Of a stretch of 64,000 nt of DNA, positions 14,458 to 27,640 are shown in pieces (the first letter of the stretch is position 1; each line of letters opens with the position of its first letter). The position numbers and the translations under genes are program-made. Below the pieces are notes generated by a model. The model did not search any database and was not told where the DNA came from. It saw only the letters and a program-made list of their open reading frames with translations. Source of the stretch: Apus apus (lineage: Eukaryota > Chordata > Aves > Apodiformes > Apodidae); assembly GCF_020740795.1 (NCBI RefSeq), contig NC_067282.1, positions 126,227,132 through 126,291,131 of the forward strand, in the 5' to 3' direction.

Positions 14458-14632
14458 CAAGATTTCCATCTTCAATGGTCAGCACCACTTCATCCATCAC
14501 CAGGGCCCGGAAATCTAGCTCCTCTTCACAGCACTTGGCCTTCAGTGCTCTCAGGATCTCCTGCTGAGGGTAATCTTCTCTGATGCGACGGTCTGTTAAG
14601 AACCACAGTCTGGGACCAACTGAGCTGCACAT
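14458..14632 (-). CDS. RIMKLB: RIMKLB first coding exon (partial gene)
   Basis: This is the first coding exon of RIMKLB, a cytosolic ATP-grasp ligase of the RimK family that makes N-acetylaspartylglutamate and beta-citrylglutamate. The 58 complete codons start [20 protein letters not shown] and continue through a [13 protein letters not shown] stretch to LTIEDGNL, which I recognise as the conserved N-terminus of RIMKLB. The family motif MCSSV fixes the start at 14,632; an in-frame upstream Met lies in leader sequence. The exon ends TTG followed by GTGAGA (a minus-strand donor at 14,457), leaving phase 1. This part is only the N-terminal pre-ATP-grasp domain. The ATP-binding and catalytic parts belong to later exons, which I could not find between 1 and 14,457 and which probably lie beyond the left edge. 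Recognition is from remembered family sequence, and it is strong. Confidence 0.93.
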
Positions 14633-14834
14633 CTTGGACTTGTCTTGCAACCTTCAAGGCTTCCTTTCAATGGAACTTCTAGATGGTGGAGAAGATGAGA
14701 CTCCGTTAGAGTATATAGGCTCCTATCTTCATGTTCCCCACTGTACCAAGTCCTACTCCCTCTGCACAAGTCAGCCATTTTCAATGGAGTGCAACTTCCA
14801 ACCTCGAAGTGGGAAAATAATGTCTACATCTAAT
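14458..14834 (-). other. RIMKLB: RIMKLB exon 2 (5' UTR plus first coding segment)
   Basis: The whole exon runs from an acceptor (TTACTTCTGTTGCAG on the minus strand, ending at 14,835) to the donor after 14,458. About 202 bases of 5' untranslated sequence (14,633-14,834) precede the start codon. A coding exon that starts with untranslated sequence implies at least one upstream noncoding exon, most likely in the CpG island at 22,000-23,300. Confidence 0.75.
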
Positions 14835-15269
14835 CTGCAACAGAAGTAACAACAACAGAAACAAATACATTTATATTCAATGAAATGTAAATGCTAAAAT
14901 TCAGGTCTTGGTCCTCATCCTAGTTTCATCCACAAGATGCACACATTTGGTATGACTACTGGTACTGACAGTAGCATCCTCCTTTCTTGACAGTAATTAG
15001 AGTCATGCCAAGGACTGAAAACATTTTAAAGGCCATCCTTGAAGGCCAGAATTTTAGCTTCATGACTAATTCCTTACAATTGGAAATAACTCTGTTCCCC
15101 TTATATACCGTTAAATCACCTGTGACAGACCGATGCATCCTTTTCCACCATACATGGAACACGCCATTGTGTGCCAAAGTATTTGTGTTAAAAAGCAACC
15201 CAGAAGAAAGCAAGAAGTCCTTAAGTATTTCAAGACTGATTTGCTCTTACAAAAATCTCACATCTACTG

Positions 15270-15360
15270 TGAAATACATTTATATTATATTTTATATGTG
15301 AAATGTATTAATATATTAGTATATATTGATATATTATTAATATATCCAGAACATATAAAC
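15270..15360. repeat. AT-rich, self-complementary tract
   Basis: About 90 bases made almost wholly of A and T, with repeated ATATTA, TATATT and TTAATATAT words that can fold back on themselves. Simple low-complexity DNA in an intron. Confidence 0.7.
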
Positions 15361-18300
15361 AGAAAAAACAATGGAATAAGGAGCATCATCAAAATGTTAA
15401 GAATAGTGAACATTAATACACGTAACCTAATGCAAAATCAAGGTTTGAAACTCAGTGCTAGCTCTTTCTTGCTCCATTTTTTTAATCACCTTTATGCATA
15501 AATATCACTAGTGAATTAATCACAAAATCCAGAAAAGAAACAGTTCAAACTTAAGAATTCCAATGGTGTCAGAAGTGGTAACAGTGAGGCACTCCTCCTT
15601 TTGCTTTGAATACAGGGGATTTGAAATATTTTTTACTACATATTAAAGTATTTTAAAAGCTGTAGAACAACTACAGGTACTTCACTCATTTACACTGAAG
15701 AAAAACAAGAAGCAGCATGGTGTAGGGGAGAAATAATTCTGTAGAAATGTGACACATTTTTAAATTTCCCTAATCAAATGAAGAAGTAGAAATCATTCTT
15801 TTCACCAATATAGCTTACATGAGTTTCAAACACAATTCAACTCTAGCACAGAAACAGGAGTTTTGCCTGGGAGTCCTAATGAGAGGACCTGATGTCAGCA
15901 GGCAGACCACAGTTATGCAACTGCTTTAATTTAATATTACAAAAAATTGTAGTTTCTGCAGCAGACATTGGGACAAAAAGATTGTTTTGCTACCATAAGA
16001 ACAAGTTGATTTTTTTTGGTAATTAAAACACCTTTTTTTTTTTCCTATTAGGACAGCTTTTTCTTAACATAAAATTTTAAGCAATCACTTTTATTTCCGA
16101 TACTGAGAGCCACAATGACACCAAGCAAAGACTGCAACTCAACCTTTTTTTTTTTTTTCATTGCTTTGGCAAACGAGGAGAAACAATAAAGCCACGGACT
16201 AAAGTGTTTCATACCAACAGACTGAAAGAAAGCAGACACTAGGGAAAGGCAACCACAGATGCAGTGTAGCCCTTGACAGCAGTCAAGATGCTCAAGGTAA
16301 AGCAGGATAAGGAGTGCTCACTCCCTGCAGGAAAATCAGTATGGGAGGTTGTAAAGAATATTTTTTGATAGGTCAAAGAACCCCTTCAAAGCTGCTTTCT
16401 TCAAAGCAGCTGAAAATGAAAAGGGCAAGATGAGACTTGGGCTTGCAATGGCTGACATCTGCTACATCGTGCCCTGCTTTTGGCTCTCTCAAAAATGGGT
16501 TTCTCTACATGGCAATTCACTGAAAGCTTCTTAGGCCAACATCATCAGTGAAGAACTGGGACAAGTTACATTTTTCAGAAATGGCACTGCCACAGCACAG
16601 TTCAGAGGCTTCTTGTCTGTATTTATGCTACTTGCATGACTGAGGAGACCAACAAGCCCCACCTACCGCCCTCCTTTGAAAAGCAGCTCTACTTCACAGG
16701 CCAGCCTGTCTCATTTTAAAAAACAGCTATTGAACACCGAGTACATAAAAAAATATACCAGACAGACTTCGTCATAATTTAAAAAAACAACCAAAAAAAA
16801 AGAGAAAAAGAAAATAACTCAGAAACCATTACATATTTTCAGCCTGTTTTTTTCTCTCCAGCAGCCTTATCCCTATTTTTGCTTGCTAGTAACCCCTGAC
16901 TGCTATGCCAAAAGGCACATACTCCGATCTTTCTCAAATCTTTTTGCTACATGGCCTCACCTTCATCCCCTTAAATCTGCAGAGACCATGTCATCATCCA
17001 TCACTGATTGCCCTTTCAGCACTCTTAAAAATTAGCAAAAGGTTGCCGAAAAAAAAGGTATAGCCTTTTCTTTCCTCCGTCTTTCTTCTGTTTATTAAAG
17101 GAGTTAAGCATCACCAAGAAAAGCCATCCAGGTATCTCAATTAGCACATTAAACTAGCAGGCATATTAAAATGCCAATATGGGTATTATTCTCCCTCCTA
17201 ACACTATGTCTCATTTCCTCCAAAACTCAAAAATTTTATAAATGCATGAACAAAGCTTCACATGTCATCATGAGGCAGGCAGATAACAACCTCAAGTCTG
17301 GAGATAAAGATTAAGAAAATCACTTCAGATCAAGTTACAAGCCAGCAGCAGAGGCAGAAACTAGCAATCCTAACTCTCAGCTCCTTGACCTTCCAACACA
17401 ATACCGTGTTTTTTTTCCACCTGGAGAAATATCCTTTTCATGCTAAAATTCTGCTCCTAAAACCACAAGCTATTTAGCAGTTTCAGCCTCTCCTTAGAAT
17501 CTCTATTTTGATTGTGTAAAAAGTCTCATGGAACACAAAACCTGCAATTTACCCTATTAATCCAAATATTTTAACAATCTCTCCCACACTGTCAAGAAAA
17601 TGGTCTGTAGGAGAAAAGCCTGCCTTGGAATCAGATGCACAAGAGCATCAAGCCCTCACATTGGATATGATTTCTAGAATTTTTCCCTGCTAACCAGCTC
17701 CACCCATTTCAATCTAAAAGACACAGCCTCAGACAATGCTGGGTGTGCATGGAACGCTTTCTAATCCATGAAAGCATATATTGCAAAGTAAGTATAGTAT
17801 ATGAAAGGGGAAGTGAGAGATGTTTAAATGTCTTCAGTATCACCAGTTGAAATGATGTTTTTACTGACAGCTACTACTGTTGATTTAAGTACAGTATTTC
17901 AGTAAGTACAGTATTTAATAGATTTATGAAATGAAAAGAAAAAAAAAATCATAAACTTAACTGCATGAAACAGGCTGGGAGAGGTAAAAGGGTGGCACGA
18001 AAGTAAAAGCTCTGTGATACAAATCAAATTAACTATGTGTCACACCAGCCAAGCAGCCACTGCTGCATGTACTTCAGAAAGATGCTGTGTGTAAAAGATT
18101 CTTAGCAATTTATAAAGAGAACAGAATATTCACCACAACTTTGAGTGGCAACATCCCTGTATTTCTCAAGGTAGGCTTTATCCTGGTGTTCACACAGCAT
18201 CTCCCTTCCCCTCACGTGCAAACATATTCCTCCAATCTGTAATGCACCTTTCGGAGCTGTTCTAACAAAAGCAGTCACTGTGCTACTTTCCTACTTTACA

Positions 18301-20029
18301 TTGTATGTGAATATGTTTTATTGACATAATGGGGAATTCAGCCAATCAGCTCAGCTGTCTAGAGATCTGGAAATCTTCTCTGAAGACCAGTCCTTTTTCC
18401 CTTGAATGGGTCTTCTCTTCACAGAGAGAGCCTTAGAGATCTGCCTTCAGGAAAAGGAGATTTGCCTCCATTGTCCATTTACTCCTGTCTTCCACATCCA
18501 AAAGCAGAGAAAAATGGACTAGTCTTTTTTATCATGATGTGTGTTCACCTAAGCTGAATCAAGAAGCCAGATATTAGAAGATACTAATTTATTTACGTAT
18601 TATTGATAAATGTGTAACATAATAAGATACCCAGTAGACAAAAAGATTGTTCTGTATGTATCCTTTCTATCAGAACGCAACTAGTCAATGCCTTTGTAAA
18701 TCAGAAAGGCTAGGTTGTTTCTCCCCTGTGGGAATGACAAACAGAATCCCAGATGTTTTCTAGCATTAGGAAACAATGCGATCTAGCTCTTTCAACTGCT
18801 TGACTTGTGATCTAACGTTGTAGCACACTCCCACTGACTATAGTACAAACTGGAAAACAAGATAGTGGAACAATTATTACCATCAGCCCCTCCCAGAATC
18901 GCCTTTTTTAGACCTTGGCTCAGACTCTCAGCCTCACAGCAGTATGTAGCTAACACAACTCCATGGATTTCAGTAGTTAATAGAGAGGTAAAACCTGATC
19001 TTAGTTTTAGCATACTTCTAGGCACATTTAATCCCTATAGCTCAAATAATTACTGGAAAAATCTCATGGAATTGAGAAGGAAAGTGAAAAGAGACTGACA
19101 GCCAAGACTGCCATGGGAAATGGAGAACTAGGAAAAATATAGCTCCAAGCACCTCACTACAAATAACCCTGCACCTTCACATTTATCATTAGTGCATATC
19201 CCTTAATACTTGTTTCCAGAACAGCATTATTCAAGTAGGAAAAGGTATTATGCTTTCCTTTTTATCATAAATTAGCTAAGGCTTGAAAGTGAGTACACAC
19301 TTCCAATAAACCAATTGTCTCTACCAATACAGCAGTTTCTAGAAAGCTATTTTAGAGGCCACGCCTCAAGACACTGAAGAACTAAAAATAATTGGCAGAT
19401 GCTCATAAGTTAAGTCCTTTAGGAGATATCTCAAGGCAAATCTAAATTATACAGTCAATCTTAGGTAGCAGACCAGTTACACAGGTAATGAAGGGCTGTC
19501 CAGCATATGATCCATCATAAGATGTCATGAATGTCTCTGTCTCATCTTAATAAGAAGAGAGCATTTGAGATATTCCAGAAATATTTCTATGTCATATGGA
19601 AGCAAGGTCTGAAACCAGTTCACAGCTGTTTCAAGTCCAAAGCACAATTTTCTGTCCACACAAAGACACCAGAATGATGATCATTTCAAGAAAACCTTAA
19701 GGAAATCTGTAAGAATTATGAAAATAACCCATGATGATACATACAGAGATAAAAACTGACATCTTGATCAACTTACAAAAAATGGCTTTAGAAAAAGAAA
19801 ACCAAGATAAAATAACTCATTCCTGACGCTCCTGCTTCATGGTGATGCTTGAGGACAACCTCAAGAAAAACTGATCTGCCTAGCAGTTTGAAAATCTTAG
19901 GGGGGAAAAAAAGTTTTAAAATTGAAGACTAAAAAATTAAAAAACTTATTTAAATGCATTTTATATAATATATTGAGCAGCGGCAGCACAATCTGTCCAT
20001 CGCTGCTGCATTATCATCCACCCCTCTAC

Positions 20030-20095
20030 ACACAGAATCATAGAATTTAAAGTCATTGCAGGCAGGTAACTAACTCCAAGCACACCTCTTTGAAA
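20030..20095 (-). mobile_element. Possible CR1 3' end scrap
   Basis: CAGAATCATAGAATTTAAAG on the plus strand looks like the reverse complement of a CR1 terminus, followed by a diverged AAGTCATTGCAGGCAGG segment and CTCCAAGCACACCTC. Only the first 15 or so bases are persuasive. Confidence 0.4.
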
Positions 20096-21999
20096 GCACA
20101 GCACGGTATTCACCTCCTTTTCTCTGTGGTATTTGTAAACTGCAGTCAAAGGACATGGGAATATACTAATCTTTCCCATTCATTCCCAGTACAACCCCCC
20201 ACTCTCGCAGATGGGCAACTGCACTCCCTGCCGATGGCATTCATCTGCTTATCCCCACCTTTGCATTGAGTGGTGTTAAAGATGCTAGCAGCAATCCTTC
20301 TAGGCACAAATAAAAGGCAGACATTCACAATCACGCACACAACACACCCCTTCTTTCCTCCTCTATGTACATGCTGTTAAGTAGGTGATAACATTCCTCA
20401 TTCACACACCCCAGTTCCTGATCTCCAATGAATAATCCGTTCCCTTACCTCTCTGAAACACAAGCCCCGATACTGGTCAGCATCAGCTATCCTTGTACTT
20501 CCGTCTTAGCATTTTTTCCTACAACAGGCTCCCAGCTTTCCAACCCCCTTCGCTGTGCCTGCACGCATGCCCGTGCAAATAAAACCCATTTCCTCCCACA
20601 TCAGCCGCTTTTCTGGAGAGTGTATTCCACCGCTGCCCAGATTCCCCTGGAATGTGGTACAATACCCCCCCTCTCCTCCCCGACCCCATGTACACAGCCC
20701 GTTCTCCCTCCTCCCTTCCCCCACCACACTGACTCTGTGCATGCTTCTCCCAGCGCCTGGAGTGGGGGAAGGGAAACAGGCACTGCATGAATGAATGGTC
20801 TGACGAGACTTACCAGAAATTTGGTGAGGAAGGAGTGGAAGACGAAAAGATACCAAAGATAGGTGCTTCCTTCGGTGTGTCAAGTGCTGCTTCGGTCCTG
20901 GCACCCTTAACGAAGTCACGTGGCTTGCTAGACACCCCTTTTTTCCTGGATCCACTACTAACAAAAAGGGTGGGTGGCAAGGAAGTCTTCTGGACGCCTC
21001 TGTACTGCACTCCAAAGGAGGGGAAGGTACTACTGAAGGTCCCAAAGCAAGCAAGGGATAATGATGATAACCTCCCTCCTGGTCCTATAAGGGCCAACGT
21101 CTAGCAGATGCCTCGGGGACCAAGACAGATTTCTGAAGGAGAAAAGGAGGAGTAAATGACTGTTAAAACAATTCCTAAATGGTCCACCCCTACCGGGAAG
21201 GCAGGAGGAAAAAGAATACTGTTGAAGAGCTTTCTAGGTAAAACAGACTTAATCCTCGTGTCTCTGCTTCCTCAGAACTAAATGCCTGTATGACTCTTTA
21301 GTCACCCACACCTAGGGAGGAAAAAAAGGAGAAATATCCCTATTAGACATAAACAAACACATGAAGGTATATAATAAGGATAAACTAAATCCCAGCACAG
21401 TAAAAGGTACTGTACACGACAGTAAGCAAAGCCAAAAGATGGGATGAACACAGAGGAACTGTGCAACTACAAATAATGTACAGAAAAAATACTACCACAG
21501 AAACCCATTTTAAGGGGAAAAAAACAAAACAGACGGTTAAGCAGTTTGTTACTTTACCGAAGAATGTGAATTCCAAGGAAAGATACATTTATACCTACAT
21601 GTGAACATATGAAGAAATCAAGTTTGAAAACCTATGAAAACTATTTATTTGTGTGAGTCTTTAAAACAACATTTGGAATTCAAATGTGACTGAAGAAAAG
21701 TATGTTTCAAGTCAGAGACATGTATCCTATGCATTAGACTTCTCTCTGCCACAGAAAATAAAGAGTCGTTTATAAACGGTAATAAAAAAATAGAGGATGC
21801 TTGCTTAGATGATGGAGGTAACTAAAGATTCGCAGTCGCACACTCGGAAAACAGGAGTCCCTGGCAGACCCTAGTCCATGTGCAATTTAGCTCTTTAAAC
21901 ATCAGAAAACAAGAGAAAAAACCCCAGCTGCAAAGATTTCATTGTAAGACTCAACGACACACACACACACACCCCTCCCTACATCACGAGAAAAACTGG

Positions 22000-23300
22000 C
22001 CCCGACAAAGCCAGATTTTCACATTCACGCACACTGCAGCGGTTTGTTACTCCCTTTCAGCAGCTGCTTGCCCCAGCAAGCGTGCGAGAAGGCTGCGGGC
22101 GTGCAAGCCCGCCTGTGCAGGGTGGGAGGCAAAGACGCGACCACCCCCCGCCCTGACAGGCAGCAGACACCCCCGAGCGACCCCTCGCCGGGCGATCGGC
22201 AGGAGCTCCCCCCGGCGCCCCTCCCGGGAGCGGCCTCCGCCTCCACCCACCTGGCTCCCCAGCTCCCGGCCCGCGCGGGCGCGGCGAGAAGGCGCCAGCA
22301 GCTCGAGCGCTGCCGCGGGATGTTCAATCACCATGGGCGCAGCGCAGCGGCGGGGCCGTACGGCTGAGGGGACGGTCCTGACTGCCCTCCTCCTCCTCCT
22401 CCCCGCCCTGGACACGGCGGACCCCACCCCCGGGCTCGCACCCGCCTCAGCCCGACATCTCACCCGCCCCGGGCCCCGCCGACCCTGAGCGCACCCGCCG
22501 GCGCCGCCCTCCCCTCCGACACCGGGCCCAGGAGGGGAAGCCGCGGGGCGAAGCGGGCTCCGGGGGACTTGCCCCTTCCTGCTGGCCGGCGCAGCCGCTC
22601 AGCGCCGCGGTCCTAAGGGGAGCCGCGCGACGCCCGCTCCCCGCGTCCCCGCCCTGGCTGTCCCTCCTCCCCGCCGCTGGGGGGAGGCGGCTGTTCCCTA
22701 CACCGAGACCCCCGCCCCCGGCGGCCGCCGCTCCAGCCCGCGGGCAGCCGCCCCCCGCCCCGGCGGCCGCTTCCTCCTGCCGCGCCGGCTCCCGCCGGCT
22801 CCCGCCGCCCGGCCGGAGCGCCGGCGCTAACGGCCGAGCGAGCGGCGCTGCCACCCGCCGCGGGGGGGCGCGAGGCGGGGCGCCCGGCGCCGGGCGGGGG
22901 GGTGGGGGAGGGGAGGGGGCGGCGGCGGGGAAGCGCGCGAGGGCGGCGGTGGCGCGTGCGTGCCGGGGGCTCCGCGCGCCGCCCGGGAGCGCGAAGGCGG
23001 CGGGAAGCGGCGACCGAGGCGGCCCGAGCAGCCGCCCGCGCCCCCCGCGCCCGCGCCCCCCGCGCCCGCGCCGCCTAACGGCCGAGACCTGCTGCCCGCC
23101 CGTGCCCGCCTCAGCCGGAGGTTCGGCCGTGACAGACCCCGGCCGGGCCCGAGGCGACGGACGGCTGCACCGCAGCCCGGCCAGGCACCGCACGGCCGTG
23201 TCGGGCGCCGCGGGGCCGTGTGTCTCGCCCTCCACCCCAGCTGCCCGCTCGCGGGGCGGGCATGGTGCCACCGCCACGGGTGACCGGCCACAGCGGCGGC
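22000..23300. promoter_or_regulatory. RIMKLB: CpG island, likely RIMKLB promoter
   Basis: About 1.3 kb of very GC-rich DNA with dense CpG, flanked by AT-rich sequence. It includes G-runs at 22,861-22,925 and a tandem CCGCGCCCGCGCCCC array near 23,036-23,075. It lies upstream (higher coordinates) of the minus-strand RIMKLB coding exon, so it is the natural promoter for that gene. A minus-strand donor candidate is GGGCGG followed by GTGAGATG at about 22,464-22,457, which could end a noncoding first exon. Large open frames here on both strands are expected from GC-rich sequence that lacks stop codons, and show no known domain. No TATA box is evident, as is usual for such islands. Confidence 0.7.
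23036..23075. repeat. Short GC tandem repeat in the CpG island
   Basis: About two and a half copies of a 15-base unit, CCGCGCCCGCGCCCC, inside the CpG island. The opposite strand is G-rich with multiple G runs and could form a quadruplex. Confidence 0.7.
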
Positions 23301-24120
23301 ATCCGCGCTGTCAGGCCGTGCGGCAAAACAGATGCCGCCTGTCACACTTGTCACTGCTGCTTTTGGTACCTGGTGCACAATTCCAACACCTTCGTTCTTC
23401 GTGCAACGTGTACAGGTGCCACATGCCCTACGCACCACCCACCACATGCCATCAGGTGTCTGACAGCCAGCGCGCAGCCTGGGGCTTCATCATCCCTCAC
23501 TGCCATCACTCCTGTAAAATAACAGCTGTGGGCAACAACTGCCCACGACACATCCTATGTATCAACCAACACACCTTGTTTATCAGTTTCTGTGGCACGT
23601 GTACTTCATTTCCTCTGTTCCTCACCCTTTTTATTGACTATATTGTATTAGCTGTGTATCCCATGTCAACAGCATGTCACCCCAGAACACTCACTGGGCA
23701 GACTCTAGACACAAAACACCATGCATCAGTGGCCTTTCCTCTTTCCCATTTCCTGTACTTCCATGGAGGATTGAACTGGCACTTGCCATATACGACTCCT
23801 TGCTAAGCAGCACCCATAGAATATTTCTCAGCTTCTACCAGACATCTGCTAATTGCCTTATTTCCTTCACCTGAACTGCTGCCTGTGCAAAACTGTCATG
23901 TATTCCACTGTCCCATCACAACCCACTGCTTAGTCCAACATGCCGTTAGCAGGATATTCCCAGATACACACTGGTATTAATTGGTCTGATGTCTGCCATG
24001 TATTTGGTAAACCCCCACTATAGCCCCACAGGCCCCAAGGGGCACATATACAAACTGCACATATATGAATTGTCACTCACATATCTGGCACACTGAGCTG
24101 CATTCCATTCATCACCACAG
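23300..24120. other. Non-coding flank of the CpG island
   Basis: Composition returns to ordinary levels, with no recognisable gene, element or repeat. The plus-strand open frame crossing from the island (22,949-23,806) has no known domain. Confidence 0.5.
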
Positions 24121-24770
24121 GAGCAGAGTAGTTGGGGCTGGGAGGCACCTCTGGAATCTGTCTAGTCCAATCCCTCTGCTCAAAGCAGGCTCGGTTGGAG
24201 CAGGTTGCCCAGACTCCTCTCCAGTCAGGTTCTGAGTATCTTCACAGTCCCTCTGGGCAACCTGCTACAGTGTTTGACCACCCTCACAGAAAAATAAGGG
24301 GGGGGAAAAAAAAAAAAAAAAGGAAAAAAAAAAAGAGAAAGGGAAAGGAAAAGGAAAAAAGGAAAAGGAAAAAGGGAAAATGAAAAGAAAAAGGGGAAAT
24401 GTTTATCTTAGCTTTAAATGGAATTTCTTTCTATGTCAGTTTGTGCCCACTGAATGGACAGGAGTGTTTACTGGGCATGACCGAGCAGAGTCTACCCCAG
24501 CTGCTTTCCTTCCTCCTAGCAGGTATTTATACAGGTTGATATAATCTCCCTGAGCATTCTTCCATGTGGAACGAACCTGCTCTCTCAGCCTTTCCTGCTA
24601 TGAGATGTTCCAAGTCCCTAATCATCCCTGGTCATAGCCTTTTCCTGGACACACCCAGTATGTCCATGTCTCTCTCCTATTGGGGATCCCAGAACTGGAC
24701 ACAGGACTCCAGATATCATCCTACTGGGCTTCACCACACGCCAAACATAATCCACTTACTGCCCCAATTC
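24121..24770 (-). mobile_element. CR1 LINE 3' fragment split by an A-rich tract
   Basis: Plus-strand text GTTGGGGCTGGGAGGCACCT, then AGCAGGTTGCCCAGACTCC and CCCTCTGGGCAACCTGCTAC, is the reverse complement of a CR1 3' segment. After an A-rich interruption (24,295-24,410) the CR1 continues with CAGTTTGTGCCCACTG, AGGTATTTATACAGGTTGAT, CTCTCAGCCTTTCCTGCTAT and CCCAGAACTGGACACAGGAC. The order matches a single CR1 copy in minus orientation. The very 3' end is missing. Confidence 0.85.
24295..24410. repeat. A-rich polypurine tract
   Basis: About 115 bases of nearly pure purine: G-run, A-run, then repeated GGAAAA and GAAAAA words. It sits inside a CR1 copy, exactly where the element's reading is interrupted, so it is a local expansion or insertion within the element. 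Confidence 0.85.
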
Positions 24771-25322
24771 TGACCAGTGTGATTTTCTCCTTCACTAGCC
24801 TCCATGACCTCTAGATACAGCATGTACAGCCTGGACCCCATGGGAACAACTTGCATATTGCTCAGTAATCTGTGTTACACTCCCAACTTTGTAAAAACAG
24901 GATGTACCCCCTTGATCATGTTTGATAATGCAAAACACCCACCCTGTCATGAACGTTATCAGTTTAGTCTGCTTTATTCTGCCTCTTCAGCATGTGGTGG
25001 TTGGATCTTAACCATCTTAATTCTCCCACCCAAACACCTTACATACCCTTACCTTCCCAGCGTAGGTCATCTACATGACACACCCAGTGCCATTTCAGAC
25101 AGGCTGTAAAACCCACGGTTGCAGGATAAAGGTGTGCCATCACAACCTTTAATGCAGTTCCCCTGATATTTAATTGAAATGATGGGAACAGTTTCCACAG
25201 TAGTGGTAACAGTAACAGTACAGCATCCTCTGGCAGCAAAGGCTCCTGATGTTGTCCTGGATATAACCAAACAGCGTGTCTGTGATTTTTTCCTGATGGG
25301 CATTTCCTTCATCTGCAACTGC

Positions 25323-25356
<34 letters not shown>

Positions 25357-27640
25357 AAAACGACAGAAGCAGCCTCTTAGGGGAGGGGCTGTGCTGCTCC
25401 CCTCACCTCACACCAACCACCTGTTTTGTGCTCCCCTCATGCTTGGGGTGTCCAGCCACAGTCCTGTGAGGAGAGGGCGTTTTTACCACCAGAGGGGGCC
25501 TCCAGGTAGAAAATCAGGGTGAATGATCATGTGGCTAACTCCCATGCCTGTTTATACCATCTTTATAACCATTTCACAGCAGCCTGGCAGAGCAGAAAAA
25601 AACTACTGACAGCGGTAGGGTTAACTCTCCCTAACATAATCTATATATGCCCCAAAACCTGCTGCAATATTTATTCATTCATACTGCAAAATCGTGTACC
25701 ATAGCATCATATGCTTCTACTTTGGTACACCTTCTGCAAAATTACGACTGATAGTTAAAACACTCCCCATTTAAACATTGAGCATTTCTAAGACTGACTT
25801 TACCGAAGAGGCCTGTATGTTTGTTCATTTGGTTTTGCAAACATTTGGGTCCTACTCCCCAAACCTCAGGTGCAATTCAGACAGTTCTTCTGAGAACTAT
25901 TTGCCTTGTAATTATGCTATAGAAAAGGCTACCTCAGATTATGTCAGTGGCCAAAATCCCCATTTACCCAGACACCATCTGGTGCTCTCCTATCTCCTGT
26001 CTAGGTTGCTCACCAAGAATTCTGGCTTCTCATGGCTGCAAGCCAGAGACCACTTCTGGATTCCAGGCTCCACCTGACTCTGTACAACAGTACAGGGGAA
26101 AACACAGCTATCACACACTTAAATGCCAACTGGAAACACAAATTGGGAGCAGAAGGCAACTGAAGGCAAGTTTCAGCAGAGTAAATAAATAAATTTATGA
26201 ATGACATAAAAATGCTGGACAGTATTTTTGTTACTTAGTAACAAATCTTCATTTGACAGAATTACTACATTTCAAGCCTTCTGGAACCAAGTTCCCAGAT
26301 GCATCAGGTTCACAATTCCAGAGTCTAAGCACCAACTTCGTGAGTATTGAAGTGAGAGCAATGATGTAGTCAGATGAAAAAGCAGGTTGAATTACCTTTA
26401 TCTCTGTGATTTCCCATCATCTATCCTACAATTTCCCATAATCTAGAAACTTAGGTAAGTTTGGAGGGAGTTTTGAATTCTTTTGCTCTTTCTCAGAAGC
26501 ATGGAGCTCCGGACATGCCCACTGTTGCAGAAGCTTTTGAGTTTTCTTTTAAGAGTTGTCAGTGGAGCTGAGACGGATGTAGATGCTCTGCCTCCCTAGA
26601 ATTGGGCAAGACTTCCTTTTTTTTCTTTTTTTTTGACCAATGAAGGTTAAGACTTCTCTTGTCACCTATATATCTGTTCTTAGGACTAAATTCTCACTGT
26701 TTGAAAGTGCAAGGAGAATATTGGCTTGTGCCTTCAGTGTCAATGGTACCAGATTCCACCCTTTCAGAAAGAAAGATAATTGCAGTATCCGTGAAGAATG
26801 GACACCCTGAACACTCACCAGTCCTGGCATCTTTCTTTCGAGATTTTTCCCATGCACTCTGAAATGCATAATGTAAGGACAGGTCCAAAGCCTTAATGTA
26901 TGTATGCAAAATCTGATTTCATGGTTGATTCCATGAAACAGCCTTTGTCACTGGGTTCACAAAAAATGCAAGCCAGCCATTTAGTCCTCAAGCCAAAGTC
27001 TGCAAGACATTATTCCATCACTCAAATCAGAAAGTTTCATAAATTACCTCTGGTTGGGTGTATGAGCTTGTGATGGAAAAATGGTGGAAAATCCAGCCGG
27101 CAAATGTTGCTAAGCTTAATTATTTATACCAATTTGCTCAAGCCTATGCACTGCCTGTATCTACTCATTTGGTCAGCTAACTCTGATTGCAATGTTTCTG
27201 CTTCCCTCTTGGATGACTGAATAATAAATAAAAAATGTAAGACAAGGTAAATGCCTGTGTTCACGCCTGAATGCCTGGGTTCACATACGAACACAGATGG
27301 TCTCACAGAGGGAAACAATTTCTGGGTTTGTGTTTCACTGAAAAAAATGGCCATATCATGTAAAATGACTGTGCAAAATGGCACAAAATCATCTTTAATT
27401 TCACACAGCCTCAGTTTCCCCAGTGGTCCTGACTGTTACACTAATTCCTGTTCAGAGTATGCTGCCATAAGACCCAACAAAATGGGGAAATAACTGCCAA
27501 CACAAGGCGCTCCCAGCTAAGGGGCTCTGCAGAGGAGTTCCAGGTTTCACTGACTGAACCACAAAAGTATCTTGACCCAGAACCACGCAAGTCTCCGATC
27601 AGCCAGCTGCTTCAGGCTCATCTCCTGCAGATTGCACCAG
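24771..27640. other. Intergenic or intronic stretch without a gene
   Basis: No recognisable exon. It contains the poly(A) tract at 25,325-25,353, and sequence around 24,780-24,850 may be the diverged continuation of the preceding CR1. Otherwise I see nothing. Confidence 0.5.
25325..25353 (+). repeat. Poly(A) tract of about 29 bases
   Basis: A perfect run of A. The upstream 400 bases show no gene family I recognise and no AATAAA within the usual distance, so I do not call a retrocopy. Confidence 0.85.

Larger units (their letters stand above)
14835..22000 (-). other. RIMKLB: Presumed RIMKLB 5' intron
   Basis: AT-rich DNA between the first coding exon and the CpG island, with no supported gene. 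It holds an AT-rich stretch at 15,270-15,360, T-runs at 16,033-16,045 and 16,143-16,159, and a possible CR1 scrap at 20,030-20,095. The more GC-rich part at 20,450-21,100 has overlapping open frames on both strands that resemble no family I know and look like chance. Confidence 0.5.

Noticed and set aside
20506-21104. Overlapping frames up to 182 codons around 20.5-21.1 kb
   Set aside because: Frames on both strands overlap, no splice or domain support, no recognised family.
22447-23806. Open frames of 276 and 285 codons on opposite strands
   Set aside because: Both overlap the main CpG island with the composition expected by chance; no domain recognised.
24900-25353. Possible processed pseudogene ending in the A29 tract
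   Set aside because: No AATAAA near the tract, no recognisable protein or RNA upstream, no evident target duplication.
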